Shown here: positions 54,351-63,333 of the stretch, piece by piece
Layout: the number at the start of each line of letters is the position of its first letter
How positions within the stretch are numbered: position 1 is the first letter of the stretch
Assembly: GCF_900774055.1 (NCBI RefSeq)
Contig: NZ_CAAGSW010000003.1
Location: 248,001 to 312,000 of the forward strand
DNA length: 64,000 nucleotides
Direction of reading: 5' to 3'
Source of the DNA: Methanococcoides sp. AM1
GTDB taxonomy: Archaea; Halobacteriota; Methanosarcinia; Methanosarcinales; Methanosarcinaceae
Made by a program: the position numbers and the translations under genes
The notes under the pieces: generated by a model
The model's input: only the letters and a program-made list of their open reading frames with translations
Told to the model about the DNA's origin: nothing
Database searches by the model: none

Positions 54351-55565
54351 ATGCTGAATTTCTCACAGGCCCTTCATCTGTCTATTGGCAGTATAAGCAG
54401 CTACAAGCTAAGGTCTGCACTGACAACTCTTGGTATCATCATAGGGATAGCTGCTGTTGTTGCAAATGTATCTCTTGGTGCGAGCTTCAACCAGTTCTTC
54501 GTTGACGAGCTTGGTTCCCAGGGGTCGAACTTCATTGTTATTTACAGCGAGGATATCAATCTCTTCTATGACAACCAGCTTGATGTCATAAAGAATACGC
54601 CAAAGGTCGAAGGTGTGTCCCCTATCCGACAGCAACTGGCGGGTGTTACGTATATCAGTACTCTAAGACAGGTTGATATTCAGGGGACTTCGGCCGATTA
54701 TGAAAAGATCGGCAACATACAGCTGGAGGTCGGTAATTTCTTCTCAGAGCAGGATAAGTATGCTGCTGTACTGGGTTCGGATGTTGCATATGAGAAGTTC
54801 GACCAGAAGGTTTCCTACCGTAATTCCATCGACATTGAGTTCATACGCAGGGATGGTACACCTGTATCCCGCAGTTTCAAAGTGATTGGCATTATTGATA
54901 GCCCTGATTCCACTTTTATCCAGAGCGGAGCTGAATCTGATGTAAGGATATTCATTCCGATCGATACGATGAACGAGATGCTGGGAATTGAGGATTATGG
55001 CGGATTCTCAATAACAGTTGAAGACGCTGAATCGGTGCGTCCGGTTTCTGATGAGATCGATAAGAAGATCGCCAGAAGCCTTGGAGTCTCTGAAAGGGAG
55101 CTTGATAATGAGGATGTAAAGCCTTATAGTATCTTTAATCAGGCTGACATTCTCGATCAGCTTGATGAGCTCTCAGCCGGTCTTACTTCTCTCTTTATTT
55201 CGGTTGCACTGATCTCATTGATAGTCGGTTCTATCGGTATTATGAATATCATGCTTGTGACCGTGACAGAAAGGACAAAAGAGATCGGACTATTGAAATC
55301 GCTTGGTTATACGAGATCCAATATTCTCTATTTGTTCATCACAGAATCAATTATACTCGGTCTTATAGGTGGTATCCTTGGGACTGTCCTGGGTTTTGTC
55401 GGCTCTTATGCTGCAGTAAGCTTCCTTAACCTGCCTTACGTCTTCCCGACATATCTCTTAGTCTTAGGTGTTGGCATAGCCGTTGTCGTAGGCCTGATCG
55501 CAGGTGTCTATCCTGCGAATAAAGCTTCAAAACTTGATCCGGTGGAGTCGTTAAGAAAAAGCTAA
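54351..55565 (+). CDS. MacB/FtsX-type ABC permease 2
   Basis: Tandem paralog of the preceding gene, also 404 residues, with matching segments (MRS/LRSALTTLGIIIGIAAVV, VTERTKEIGLLKSLGYTRSNI, AGVYPANKASKLDPVESLR). Differences concentrate in the outer domain. MacB normally works as a homodimer; a tandem pair suggests a heterodimer with an asymmetric outer face. Last gene of the operon; 39 bases separate it from the first permease gene. Confidence 0.88.
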   Translation: MLNFSQALHLSIGSISSYKLRSALTTLGIIIGIAAVVANVSLGASFNQFFVDELGSQGSNFIVIYSEDINLFYDNQLDVIKNTPKVEGVSPIRQQLAGVTYISTLRQVDIQGTSADYEKIGNIQLEVGNFFSEQDKYAAVLGSDVAYEKFDQKVSYRNSIDIEFIRRDGTPVSRSFKVIGIIDSPDSTFIQSGAESDVRIFIPIDTMNEMLGIEDYGGFSITVEDAESVRPVSDEIDKKIARSLGVSERELDNEDVKPYSIFNQADILDQLDELSAGLTSLFISVALISLIVGSIGIMNIMLVTVTERTKEIGLLKSLGYTRSNILYLFITESIILGLIGGILGTVLGFVGSYAAVSFLNLPYVFPTYLLVLGVGIAVVVGLIAGVYPANKASKLDPVESLRKS

Positions 55566-55577
55566 ACCTTTTACTTT

Positions 55578-55901
55578 TTAGTGCATCCCGCTGCTTAAAT
55601 TAAGTCCGATGACTCCTATGATAATAAGGGCAATAGAACCTACTTTAAGGGCTGTCAGTGTTTCATCAAAATAGAAGATGCCAATAGCAGTAATGCTTAG
55701 TGTACCGATACCTGACCAGATGGCATATGCAAGGCTGACCTCAAGTCGTTTGAGGGCCAGTGTGAAGAGGGTGAAACTGACTCCATAGAACACAAATATC
55801 ATTATGGAAGGAAGCGTTTTGGTAAAGCCTTCTGATAGTTTCATGCAGGTGGTTCCCATGACTTCGAAAAGTATGGCTGCAAAAAGAAATACGTAGCTCA
55901 A
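55578..55901 (-). CDS. SMR family multidrug efflux protein
   Basis: A 107-residue, four-span exporter. The conserved glutamate lies in the first span (LFEVMGTTCMKLS, E13), followed by ALKRLEVSLAYAIWSGIGTL with the conserved YxxW of span 3. SMR proteins export cationic drugs or guanidinium as antiparallel dimers. Homodimer or pairing with another SMR cannot be judged; no second SMR gene is nearby. It converges with the permease operon, ending 13 bases from its stop. Confidence 0.88.
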   Translation of the reverse strand: MSYVFLFAAILFEVMGTTCMKLSEGFTKTLPSIMIFVFYGVSFTLFTLALKRLEVSLAYAIWSGIGTLSITAIGIFYFDETLTALKVGSIALIIIGVIGLNLSSGMH

Positions 55902-56044
55902 GTAAGATCACTCTCCTTATCTGTCAGAACCTTTTCTCTTTCTAATAAGAGAACAATATAGCTTTTAAATCTGATGTTAGATGAAGTTTCATTTTAGTTA
56001 GTTTTTTGTATCTGGATACTCAATATAATTGTGAGGTACTAAAA

Positions 56045-56527
56045 ATGGCAAAAACATCACTTACTGCAGGCGAAAAAGCCCCCGCGCTCTGTCTACCGGA
56101 TCCCGAAGGAAATGATGTATCTTTAGAGGATCTTAAAGGAAAATGGGTAGTTCTTTATTTCTATCCCAAGGATAACACATCAGGATGCAGCATAGAAGCC
56201 ATGGAATTCACAAAACTGAAAGGCGATTTCGAGGAAGAGGGTGCTGTTGTAATAGGTGTCAGTAAAGACAGCCAGAAATCTCATCAAAGGTTCATTGAGA
56301 AGAAAGAACTTGGAATTACTCTTCTTTCAGACGAAAGTACTGAGTTACAGCAAAGCTATGATGTTTGGCAGCTGAAGAAAATGGCAGGCCGGGAATATAT
56401 GGGAACTGTCAGGACGACCTTCCTTATCGATCCTGAAGGCAATATCGCAAAGGTGTGGGATAAGGTCAAGGCCAAGGGACATGCTGGGGCTGTGCTTGAG
56501 GGATTGAGGGAGATCAAGGGAGAATAA
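56045..56527 (+). CDS. bcp: Peroxiredoxin, BCP/PrxQ type
   Basis: A 160-residue thiol peroxidase that reduces hydrogen peroxide and organic peroxides. The peroxidatic cysteine is C48 in PKDNTSGCSIEAMEF. The BCP resolving cysteine, usually five residues later, is absent (an isoleucine/alanine stretch instead), so it should act as a 1-Cys enzyme or use another resolving site. The ATG was chosen because GAGGTACTAA precedes it; an upstream ATG would add 13 residues. Single gene. Confidence 0.9.
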   Translation: MAKTSLTAGEKAPALCLPDPEGNDVSLEDLKGKWVVLYFYPKDNTSGCSIEAMEFTKLKGDFEEEGAVVIGVSKDSQKSHQRFIEKKELGITLLSDESTELQQSYDVWQLKKMAGREYMGTVRTTFLIDPEGNIAKVWDKVKAKGHAGAVLEGLREIKGE

Positions 56528-57052
56528 TTCACTCATATTCTTCGTTTTTACTTTTTTCAATATTGTATTCCTTATAAACAAACATCTTTCTTCGCTGTCT
56601 TTTCATGCTGTTTGAACACTTTGGTTAATAATGAGATCCTTGCTTGATTTCTAACTTAAAAAGGTTGTACACTTGATATTAAGGTCATTGGTCCCTGATA
56701 ACGTATGTTCATTCTTCCTTTTTTTATCATTTTCTTTGCGAACAACAGGAGTCTATATTATGACACTTCTGTATTTTTGGTTCCATTGATGTCTTTTTTT
56801 ATTCAATGGGTTGCTAATCCAAAGACCACAACAGATAAATACATCCCTCATCATTATTCATGATGGATGGGAACTATTAACCTGTGGTTTCATTATCTCT
56901 TCCTTATTTGGTCCCATCAATTTCCATAGCAGTCAGCTGTATTCTCCTCCTAGTGGAATCTATTGTATGGTTCCAAAGCTGAGTTCAATTGATCTGAAAC
57001 GAAGTCAGGTCATGTGAAATCTGTAATGAATATTAGTTAGGAATAGAGAAAC
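56528..57052 (+). other. Long leader and gap before acetyl-CoA synthetase
   Basis: No supported gene. About 165 bases before the acs start there is a nested hairpin: ACCACA (56825-56830) with TGTGGT (56883-56888) and, inside, CATCAT (56849-56854) with ATGATG (56860-56865) plus CATC/GATG. It may be part of a long 5' leader. A 68-codon frame overlaps it but has no ribosome site. Confidence 0.4.
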
Positions 57053-58942
57053 ATGTCTGAAAAATTTGATATTAAGCTGGACAGTAAATGTTACTATCCT
57101 GATCCATCGGTAAAGGAAAATTCCTGGATGCAGGATTATGAAAAGATCTATAGTGAATCTCTCAAGGATCCTGAAAAACACTGGGAAAGTGTAGCAGAGG
57201 AACTTGAATGGTTCGAAAAGTGGGACAAGGTTATGGAATGGAACCATCCTTATGCAAAATGGTTCACCAATGCCAGGATGAACATAACCTCCAACTGCCT
57301 TGACCGCCATGTATTCAATGGGAAAAGGAACAAGGTCGCAATGATCTGGATAGGTGATGGTGGAGAAGAGCAGGTTATCACATATCGTCAGCTTTACCGT
57401 GATGTCATGAGATTTTCCAATGGTCTCAAATCCCTCGGTGTTGAGAAAGGGGATAAAGTATGCATATATATGCCACAGGTTCCTGAGCAGATCGTGGCCA
57501 TGCTGGCATGTGCACGTATCGGTGCGGTCCACAGTGTCGTTTTCGGAGGCTTCGGTGCCAAAGCATTACATTCCAGGATAAAGGATGCACAGGCAAAGAT
57601 CGTCATTACTGCAGATGCAAGCCTTCGGCGTGGTAAGCGCATTGATCTGAAGTCTCTTGTGGACGAAGCTGTGGTCAATGCTTCATGTGTTGAAAAGATA
57701 GTGGTCCTGAGAAGAATGACTCCTCAAATGGAACTCTTTTCTGAGATCGAGGTTGATTTCTATGAGATCATGGAAGATGTGGAGAAGGAGTGTGAACCCG
57801 AGATGATGGATTCCGAGGACCCTCTGTTCATACTTTACACCAGTGGAACAACCGGTCCTGCCAAGGGGATAGTTCATGCATGCGGTGGCTACATGGTAGG
57901 CACCTACTACACCACAAAGAACGTTTTAGATCTGAAGGAAAATGATGTCATGTGGTGTACTGCAGATCCCGGATGGATCACGGGCCACAGTTACATTGTC
58001 TATGGCCCCCTTTCTATGGGTGCAACGATCCTCATTTCCGAGACAACACCCGACTATCCGGATCCAGGTGTCTGGTGGAACATAATTGAGGAGTTCGATG
58101 TGAGTGTCTTCTATACGGCACCAACAGCGATACGCATGTTCATGAGAATGGGGGAAGAATGGCCCGGGAAGTACAACCTGAGTTCCTTGAGGATCCTGGG
58201 TTCGGTTGGAGAACCTCTGAATCCTGAAGCTTTCAAGTGGTATTATCGTGTTATCGGCAAGGAAAAATGTCCTATTCTGGATACCTGGTGGCAAACTGAG
58301 ACAGGCATGCATATGCTCACCACAGCGGTTGGGGAACCCATGAAACCGGGATTCACAGGAAGGCCCGTTCCAGGTGTGGTTGTTGATGTTGTAGATGAGA
58401 ATGGTGACCCGGTACCGGCAGGAACAGGTGGTTTCCTTGTGATAAAAAAACCCTGGCCTTCCATGATGAGAACCGTTTATGGTAATGATGAAAGGTATCG
58501 TCAGTATTGGACAACGATCCGGAATTACTACAGTGCAGGTGACTTGGCCGTAAAGGATGAGGATGGGTATATCATGATACAGGGACGTTCCGACGATGTC
58601 CTTATCGTTGCCGGTCACAACATTGGAAGTGCAGAGGTCGAAAGTGCGCTTGTATCCCATGAGGCTGTGGCTGAAGCAGCTGTAATAGGAAAACCTGATC
58701 CTCTTAAAGGGGATTCCATCAAAGCTTTCGTCATACTTCGCATGGGCTTCAACTATTCCGATAAACTGAAGCTTGATCTCATGTATCATGTAAGGATGAA
58801 CCTGGGTCCAATTGCAATGCCTTCCGAGATCGAGATCGTTGACTCGTTACCAAAGACACGTAGCGGGAAGATCATGAGAAGGTTGCTTAAGGCACAGGAA
58901 CTTGGAATGGATCCCGGAGACGTATCCACATTGGATGATTGA
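57053..58942 (+). CDS. acs: Acetyl-CoA synthetase (AMP-forming)
   Basis: A 629-residue enzyme that makes acetyl-CoA from acetate, ATP and CoA through acetyl-AMP. Motifs: PLFILYTSGTTGPAKGIVHA (adenylate-binding loop), DTWWQTETGMH (adenine and acetate site), YSAGDLAVKDEDGY and, near the end, TRSGKIMRRLL with K606 as the catalytic lysine that is acetylated in regulated enzymes. The N-terminal WFEKWDKVMEW is typical. The usual length is about 650. In methylotrophic methanogens it allows acetate assimilation. It is a single gene with a long leader. Confidence 0.95.
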   Translation: MSEKFDIKLDSKCYYPDPSVKENSWMQDYEKIYSESLKDPEKHWESVAEELEWFEKWDKVMEWNHPYAKWFTNARMNITSNCLDRHVFNGKRNKVAMIWIGDGGEEQVITYRQLYRDVMRFSNGLKSLGVEKGDKVCIYMPQVPEQIVAMLACARIGAVHSVVFGGFGAKALHSRIKDAQAKIVITADASLRRGKRIDLKSLVDEAVVNASCVEKIVVLRRMTPQMELFSEIEVDFYEIMEDVEKECEPEMMDSEDPLFILYTSGTTGPAKGIVHACGGYMVGTYYTTKNVLDLKENDVMWCTADPGWITGHSYIVYGPLSMGATILISETTPDYPDPGVWWNIIEEFDVSVFYTAPTAIRMFMRMGEEWPGKYNLSSLRILGSVGEPLNPEAFKWYYRVIGKEKCPILDTWWQTETGMHMLTTAVGEPMKPGFTGRPVPGVVVDVVDENGDPVPAGTGGFLVIKKPWPSMMRTVYGNDERYRQYWTTIRNYYSAGDLAVKDEDGYIMIQGRSDDVLIVAGHNIGSAEVESALVSHEAVAEAAVIGKPDPLKGDSIKAFVILRMGFNYSDKLKLDLMYHVRMNLGPIAMPSEIEIVDSLPKTRSGKIMRRLLKAQELGMDPGDVSTLDD

Positions 58943-59084
58943 GTTCCTCCATTCAGATCTCGCTTCCGGAGTTCGAAACGAGGTGATGAGCTATTCTCAC
59001 TACCTCATTTGAACATGATAATTATACTATAATTTTATTAAAAATAAGTTCTGGAATTGTGGTAATAACTTTGGAGCCTGATTA

Positions 59085-59140
59085 TAAGATCGAAAAAGAA
59101 CCTGTTATGTGAATCGATCCTTCCGATCTCTTTCACATAA
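59085..59140 (-). terminator. Hairpin terminator of the MFS gene
   Basis: TTATGTGAA (59105-59113) and TTCACATAA (59132-59140) form a perfect nine-base stem; GATC repeats can pair inside the loop. On the leftward strand it is followed by CAGGTTCTTTTTCG. It lies 67 bases past the MFS stop. Confidence 0.6.
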
Positions 59141-59206
59141 GCATTAGACTAAACGTTCTCTTGATCCTGCCATCCTGCCATTAACCGAAATAGGTCCTAT
59201 TTACTC

Positions 59207-60457
59207 TCAAACCTCTTCCCGCACTTTCTTTTCAAAAGAGAGCATCCTGAAGGACAGCAGGAATACTGTGTAAATAATAACTGCTGCTATTATGAAAGAC
59301 ACTCCTTCAAGTATCTCATAGAGGAAACCTCCTAAGATCAGGCCTGCAATACTGGCCAGACTTGAAAAACTGCTGGCAAAGCCCTGCACAGCACCCTGAT
59401 GATCCTTACCTGCAAGTTTTGAGATTATAGAAAGGACAGAAGGCCACATGAGTCCGTTCCCAAGTGCAAAGAAAGCGGCTGCCAGATATGTAAGGGCCAC
59501 GTTACCTGATACGAGCAGGAGGAAGTTCGTACCGAGTACAACACTTCCGAATATGGTAAGTTGGGCATCGGAATACTTCTTCACTGCCTGACTGAGTATC
59601 GGTCCCTGTACTACGATCATCAGGATGCCGAGTACTGAAAAATAGATTCCCATATCAGCAACGGACCACTGAAGTGAACTGATAGCATGAAGCGGGAATG
59701 CTGTGTAGAATATGTTGAATCCGAGGAATATCAGGAAATATAGCAGCAACATGTATGGTATGTTCGTTATCCCGATCACTTCCCTGAAGTTGATCTTCTC
59801 TGCTTTTTTAATGGTACATTGCCTTGATTCCGGCAGGTAAAGAACTATTGCAATAGTTCCTGCAAGGGATATGAGAGCAGCAGCGAGTACAGGGATCAGT
59901 TCTCCATAGATCGTTATACTAAGCAGGCCTGCAAGTGCGGGTCCTATAATGAATCCAAGATTTGCAGAAATGGACATTTTCCCAAAATTCTTGTTGCGGT
60001 CCTTTTCTTCAGTTATGTCTGCAAGGTAAGCATTTGCTACGGCTATATTTCCTCCTGTAAGCCCGTCAAAGCTTCTGGCAATGAAAAGGATCAGGAGTGG
60101 TATTGTGACAACAAATGCTCCAAAAAGTGTAGAATTGACGCTCACAAGGGTCTTCACGGGGGTAAAAAATGCAAGTAAGAATATTATCCAGGATAACAAT
60201 GTTCCTGCCTGGGAAATTAACAATATTTTCTTTCTACCGTGAATATCGGACCATCTTCCAAGTATGGGTGCTCCTATTAGCTGGAATGCCGGATATATGG
60301 CACCGATAAATCCGTAAACGATGGCATTTCCTCCAAATCTCTCTACCAGGAAAACAAGGAAGGGGATGACTATTCCAAAACCAAGGGTATTGATGAAGTT
60401 GATGAGCAGTAAAGGAAAAAGTCTTGGTTTCTTTGGTTCACAGCCATTCTGATCCAT
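59207..60457 (-). CDS. MFS transporter, TetA-like
   Basis: A 416-residue major facilitator with 12 spans. Motif A is present between spans 2 and 3 (LGRWSDIHGRKKILL), and the RSFDGLTGGNIAVANAYLADI segment matches the TetA/drug:H+ antiporter-1 group. It probably exports a small organic compound with proton exchange. Single gene; there is no regulator beside it. Confidence 0.85.
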   Translation of the reverse strand: MDQNGCEPKKPRLFPLLLINFINTLGFGIVIPFLVFLVERFGGNAIVYGFIGAIYPAFQLIGAPILGRWSDIHGRKKILLISQAGTLLSWIIFLLAFFTPVKTLVSVNSTLFGAFVVTIPLLILFIARSFDGLTGGNIAVANAYLADITEEKDRNKNFGKMSISANLGFIIGPALAGLLSITIYGELIPVLAAALISLAGTIAIVLYLPESRQCTIKKAEKINFREVIGITNIPYMLLLYFLIFLGFNIFYTAFPLHAISSLQWSVADMGIYFSVLGILMIVVQGPILSQAVKKYSDAQLTIFGSVVLGTNFLLLVSGNVALTYLAAAFFALGNGLMWPSVLSIISKLAGKDHQGAVQGFASSFSSLASIAGLILGGFLYEILEGVSFIIAAVIIYTVFLLSFRMLSFEKKVREEV

Positions 60458-60623
60458 CTATTCATATTTTCTGTTTCTATCTATTTATAGGATCATGTTC
60501 CGTGCAGGAATTGAGTTCTAAATTACTTTTATGGATGTTTAATAATTGTAATTAGCTCAATTTTCATTGACGATTGGTTTGCTACTTTATTGAACCGATT
60601 TAATCAATTTTAGTTGACTAGTT

Positions 60624-60655
60624 GTTAAATATAATTTTTAAAAACAGTTATATAC
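60624..60655 (+). promoter_or_regulatory. TATA region of the DUF4177 gene
   Basis: TTAAATATAATTTTTAAAAA and TTATATAC lie 50-80 bases before the ATG of the small gene, in the right position for a leader of about 30 bases. Confidence 0.4.
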
Positions 60656-60706
60656 CATCAACAGGCTATTTATTATTATCACATAAAACTCAAAAGAGGT
60701 ATTGTC

Positions 60707-60886
60707 ATGGCATGCTGGGAATATGATATTAAGTCTGTTCGAATGGGTGAAGTAGGTAAGACAAAAGAAGATCTTAATCTGATGGGTCTTGACGGCTGGG
60801 AATTAGTCAAGTTTGTTGGTCAAGTAGATGAAGAAGGTATGTCTACTGCATTTTTCAAGCGTGTTTTAGATGGAGCTAACATCTAA
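60707..60886 (+). CDS. DUF4177-family small protein
   Basis: A 59-residue protein with the DUF4177 pattern: WEYDIKSV at the start, DLNLMGLDGWELVKFVG in the middle and AFFKRVL near the end. These proteins are single beta-alpha-beta units of unknown role, common in bacteria and archaea. GAGGT precedes the ATG. It is convergent with the DUF2115 gene, ending nine bases from its stop. Confidence 0.8.
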   Translation: MACWEYDIKSVRMGEVGKTKEDLNLMGLDGWELVKFVGQVDEEGMSTAFFKRVLDGANI

Positions 60887-60894
60887 GTTTCATC

Positions 60895-61416
60895 TTAGAC
60901 CTCCATTTTCCATTTATCTCCTTTTACCATTTCTTCTGCATCCCTGCAAATACAGAATTTGCAGAGAGCACACTCCACATCGTTCTGCTTGTCTTTTACA
61001 GGACAATAGTAGGTCCCATCCTTTTCCAGGACTTGGTCCCCTCCCGGAAAGACCATCCCTATTGGATGGATCGGTTTTTTCACGATGAATACAAGATAGA
61101 GGGCTGTAAGATTTACTAACTTATTGAAATACTCCTGATTTTGATCTTCTGAAACACCCATTTTGTTGAGCCTTTTTATAAGATCATCATATTCTTCTGC
61201 ATTGATGGTCTCATTTTTTTCAGGTCTCTTTAAATTACTGATGTCTGTAAAAATGGTATATAAGTAGTTGAAAAGCTCAGTTGAATATGCTTCCCTGTAT
61301 TTTTTAGGCAAGCCGGAAGCTGATCTGACCATGAAGGCCCTTGCTTTCATAAGATCTGCTATCGACATGTTTCTTGCATCTTTTTGGAGCGAACCAAGAA
61401 GATCGGCAGTGTTCAT
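60895..61416 (-). CDS. DUF2115 (UPF0305) family protein
   Basis: A 173-residue archaeal protein of the DUF2115 family. The first two thirds are helical; the last third carries the conserved segment HPIGMVFPGGDQV and a cysteine-rich end (YYCPVKDKQ, then ECALCKFCICRD, five cysteines) that looks like a metal or Fe-S site. Function is unknown; it is found mostly in methanogens. It is divergent from the Hsp20-like gene, so the promoters share the same gap. Confidence 0.8.
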   Translation of the reverse strand: MNTADLLGSLQKDARNMSIADLMKARAFMVRSASGLPKKYREAYSTELFNYLYTIFTDISNLKRPEKNETINAEEYDDLIKRLNKMGVSEDQNQEYFNKLVNLTALYLVFIVKKPIHPIGMVFPGGDQVLEKDGTYYCPVKDKQNDVECALCKFCICRDAEEMVKGDKWKMEV

Positions 61417-61517
61417 AAGAAGTATTGTGTCTTTCTTTCATTTAAAAATTTGTGATAACTCATAGTATCACATCTAATTACTTTGATTTAATGTTACTTT
61501 TAAACTAACAGAAACAC

Positions 61518-61548
61518 TTATATAATAACAGTTCGTATATGCACGAAC
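61518..61548 (+). promoter_or_regulatory. TATA box and operator-like palindrome before the Hsp20-like gene
   Basis: CTTATATAA (61518-61526) is a good TATA box. Five bases downstream is GTTCGT-ATATGC-ACGAAC (61531-61548), a perfect six-base inverted repeat with six-base spacing, covering the expected transcription start. A repressor bound there would block the polymerase. Confidence 0.5.
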
Positions 61549-61669
61549 GTTACTATTGTATAAATTCTTACTTGATTAATTTGGTTAATCCGTTAACTTA
61601 ATCGATTACATTTTTTCTTTTCTTGTTTGAATCGACCTTGAAACACAAAATAATTGATGGAGGCAAACC

Positions 61670-62143
61670 ATGACCGAAAAAGAAAACAACGATGATGGTT
61701 CAGTTCCTCTTCCGATGAAGGAACTGGAAGAAATAGTCAGATCCCTTATTGAGCGTATCATGGATGAAATGGCTGAAGAAGGATTCGAGAAACCTGCATT
61801 TTATGGTTTTTCCGTAGTCTACAATGGAGCTGATAACTCTGAAGATCAGCACTTCTCCACCATCAAATTAGGTGATAATAGCTTCTTCTATGTTTCAAAG
61901 AAGGATGCAGTCATAGAGTGCACCGAGGTAGATGACAAACTGTACGTTACAGTTGATACCGGAGTTGAGGTCGATGATGTTTCATATAGTGCATCAGGTT
62001 CTGAACTTGAACTTCAGTTCGAGACTGAAGAACAGGTCTTTACCCAGCACATTGAACTGGAACCAAAGGTCGATCCGGAAAGCTCAAAAATGACCTGCAA
62101 AAATGGAGTAGTTGAGATCGTGTTCCGGATACTCGATGAATGA
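61670..62143 (+). CDS. Hsp20/alpha-crystallin-like protein
   Basis: A 157-residue soluble, acidic protein. After a helix (about 16-38), residues 45-155 are beta-rich; the end KMTCKNGVVEIVFRI has the form of the last strands of small heat-shock proteins (NGV-x-I/V-x-F), and the GFSVVYNG strand fits their start. The usual C-terminal I-x-I tail is replaced by a short ILDE end. Close relatives in methanogens and haloarchaea are annotated as Hsp20-like or gas-vesicle-type proteins. GGAGGC lies eight bases before the ATG. It probably helps hold unfolded proteins. Confidence 0.65.
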   Translation: MTEKENNDDGSVPLPMKELEEIVRSLIERIMDEMAEEGFEKPAFYGFSVVYNGADNSEDQHFSTIKLGDNSFFYVSKKDAVIECTEVDDKLYVTVDTGVEVDDVSYSASGSELELQFETEEQVFTQHIELEPKVDPESSKMTCKNGVVEIVFRILDE

Positions 62144-62202
62144 TCATCGTAACTGTACACGACCTCTTCTCTTTTTATGGCACGTTTAATTCTTCAGTTC
62201 TC

Positions 62203-63333
62203 TTATTTTGTCTTCTTTCTTAGAATAGCAAAAGCTATAGCTACACAAAGAAGCGCAATGGCCGGACTTAAGGGACTATCCTGCTCATCCTCCGGAGGTT
62301 CAAGAACCACACCTTCAGGGAGATAAAGATCTGTTTCGGGATGGAATGCATACCATGCAAACCAGAAATCCCTTTCTTTGATTATTTCTTCTCCACTATC
62401 AATGTTGGTTATGGTGACAATTCCCACTTCGTCCCTTTCTACCAGAATTTCAACACCATCGACAGTGTCTTCGATGGTCCCGAATTCAATGAGATCATCT
62501 TCACGGTAGGCCTTGAACATACCATCCAGTTCTATGCCAAAGATCACGGTCTTTGGATGGATCGTAGTGTTGCTGTTCTCTACCGGGAACAATAATATGC
62601 TGTTCTCATAGTAGTTACCATAAGGGTCATTTCCATAAGGCCTGCTGAATCCGGTATTCTGGGAAAGCACTTCTGAGTCAGGATGTGCGACCTTCCAGTC
62701 TCTCCAGACGACCGTCTCAATTGAGATCGCATTAAGTTCCATGCCCGTAAGTTCTCCTACTATCGCCTGTCCTCCGATCTGTGTCCAGTAAGAATTTGTC
62801 TTCCTGTCATACATCACAAGGTTCGAATTGTAGAGTTTACCGGATGTCCCGAATTCGACCTCTTCCCCGTTTATCGTTCTCTCATAAGCGATACCTGATC
62901 CACACAGGGGGCAATATGTAATGAGGATCGGTTCACCATTGATGTGATCATTAACTATCTCATGCCATACCATGATCTGCAGGGGATAGACTCTCTTTGT
63001 ATCATTGTGGATAAGTGCAAGCACAAGTTCATTGTCCTCGATCCATCTGTCAGCTTCCTCTACGGTAACATATTCAGGATCATCCAGTGATGGTATTCCA
63101 TCCATCGGTGGTCCGCCTGAGACGATCTCATTGGGGTCAACGATATACTTAACACCCATTTCCGTAAGCATTATCCCAAGCTCATCTTCCATCTCGATCA
63201 GTTCCGGAAGTTTCTCTATACCACCATCAGCTACCTCTTCTGCAGATGCAGCAATACACCCCATAAAGGCAGTTAACAGGATCGTTATCGATACTAACAA
63301 TACTCTGTATTTTCCTCTATATTTTGTCTTCAC
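62203..63333 (-). CDS. DUF3179 exported protein
   Basis: A 376-residue exported protein of the DUF3179 family. A signal peptide with a possible lipobox (AFMGC) comes first, then the DUF3179 domain (about 65-320) with ITYCPLCGSGIAYER and the long conserved segment FGTSGKLYNSNLVMYDR. The C-terminus is a span (SPAIALLCVAIAFAIL) and a basic RKKTK end. The CxxC in YCPLCG suggests a metal or disulfide site. GTG start overlaps the ccdA stop by four bases (GTGA), so the two are coupled. Biochemical function is unknown. Confidence 0.85.
   Translation of the reverse strand: MKTKYRGKYRVLLVSITILLTAFMGCIAASAEEVADGGIEKLPELIEMEDELGIMLTEMGVKYIVDPNEIVSGGPPMDGIPSLDDPEYVTVEEADRWIEDNELVLALIHNDTKRVYPLQIMVWHEIVNDHINGEPILITYCPLCGSGIAYERTINGEEVEFGTSGKLYNSNLVMYDRKTNSYWTQIGGQAIVGELTGMELNAISIETVVWRDWKVAHPDSEVLSQNTGFSRPYGNDPYGNYYENSILLFPVENSNTTIHPKTVIFGIELDGMFKAYREDDLIEFGTIEDTVDGVEILVERDEVGIVTITNIDSGEEIIKERDFWFAWYAFHPETDLYLPEGVVLEPPEDEQDSPLSPAIALLCVAIAFAILRKKTK

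Noticed and set aside
56811-57017. A 68-codon frame before acetyl-CoA synthetase
   Set aside because: No ribosome site, odd composition and overlap with a structured leader.
57926-58789. A 287-codon antisense frame inside acetyl-CoA synthetase
   Set aside because: The sense frame is a strongly conserved enzyme. The antisense protein is rich in His, Cys and Arg without pattern, typical of a shadow frame.
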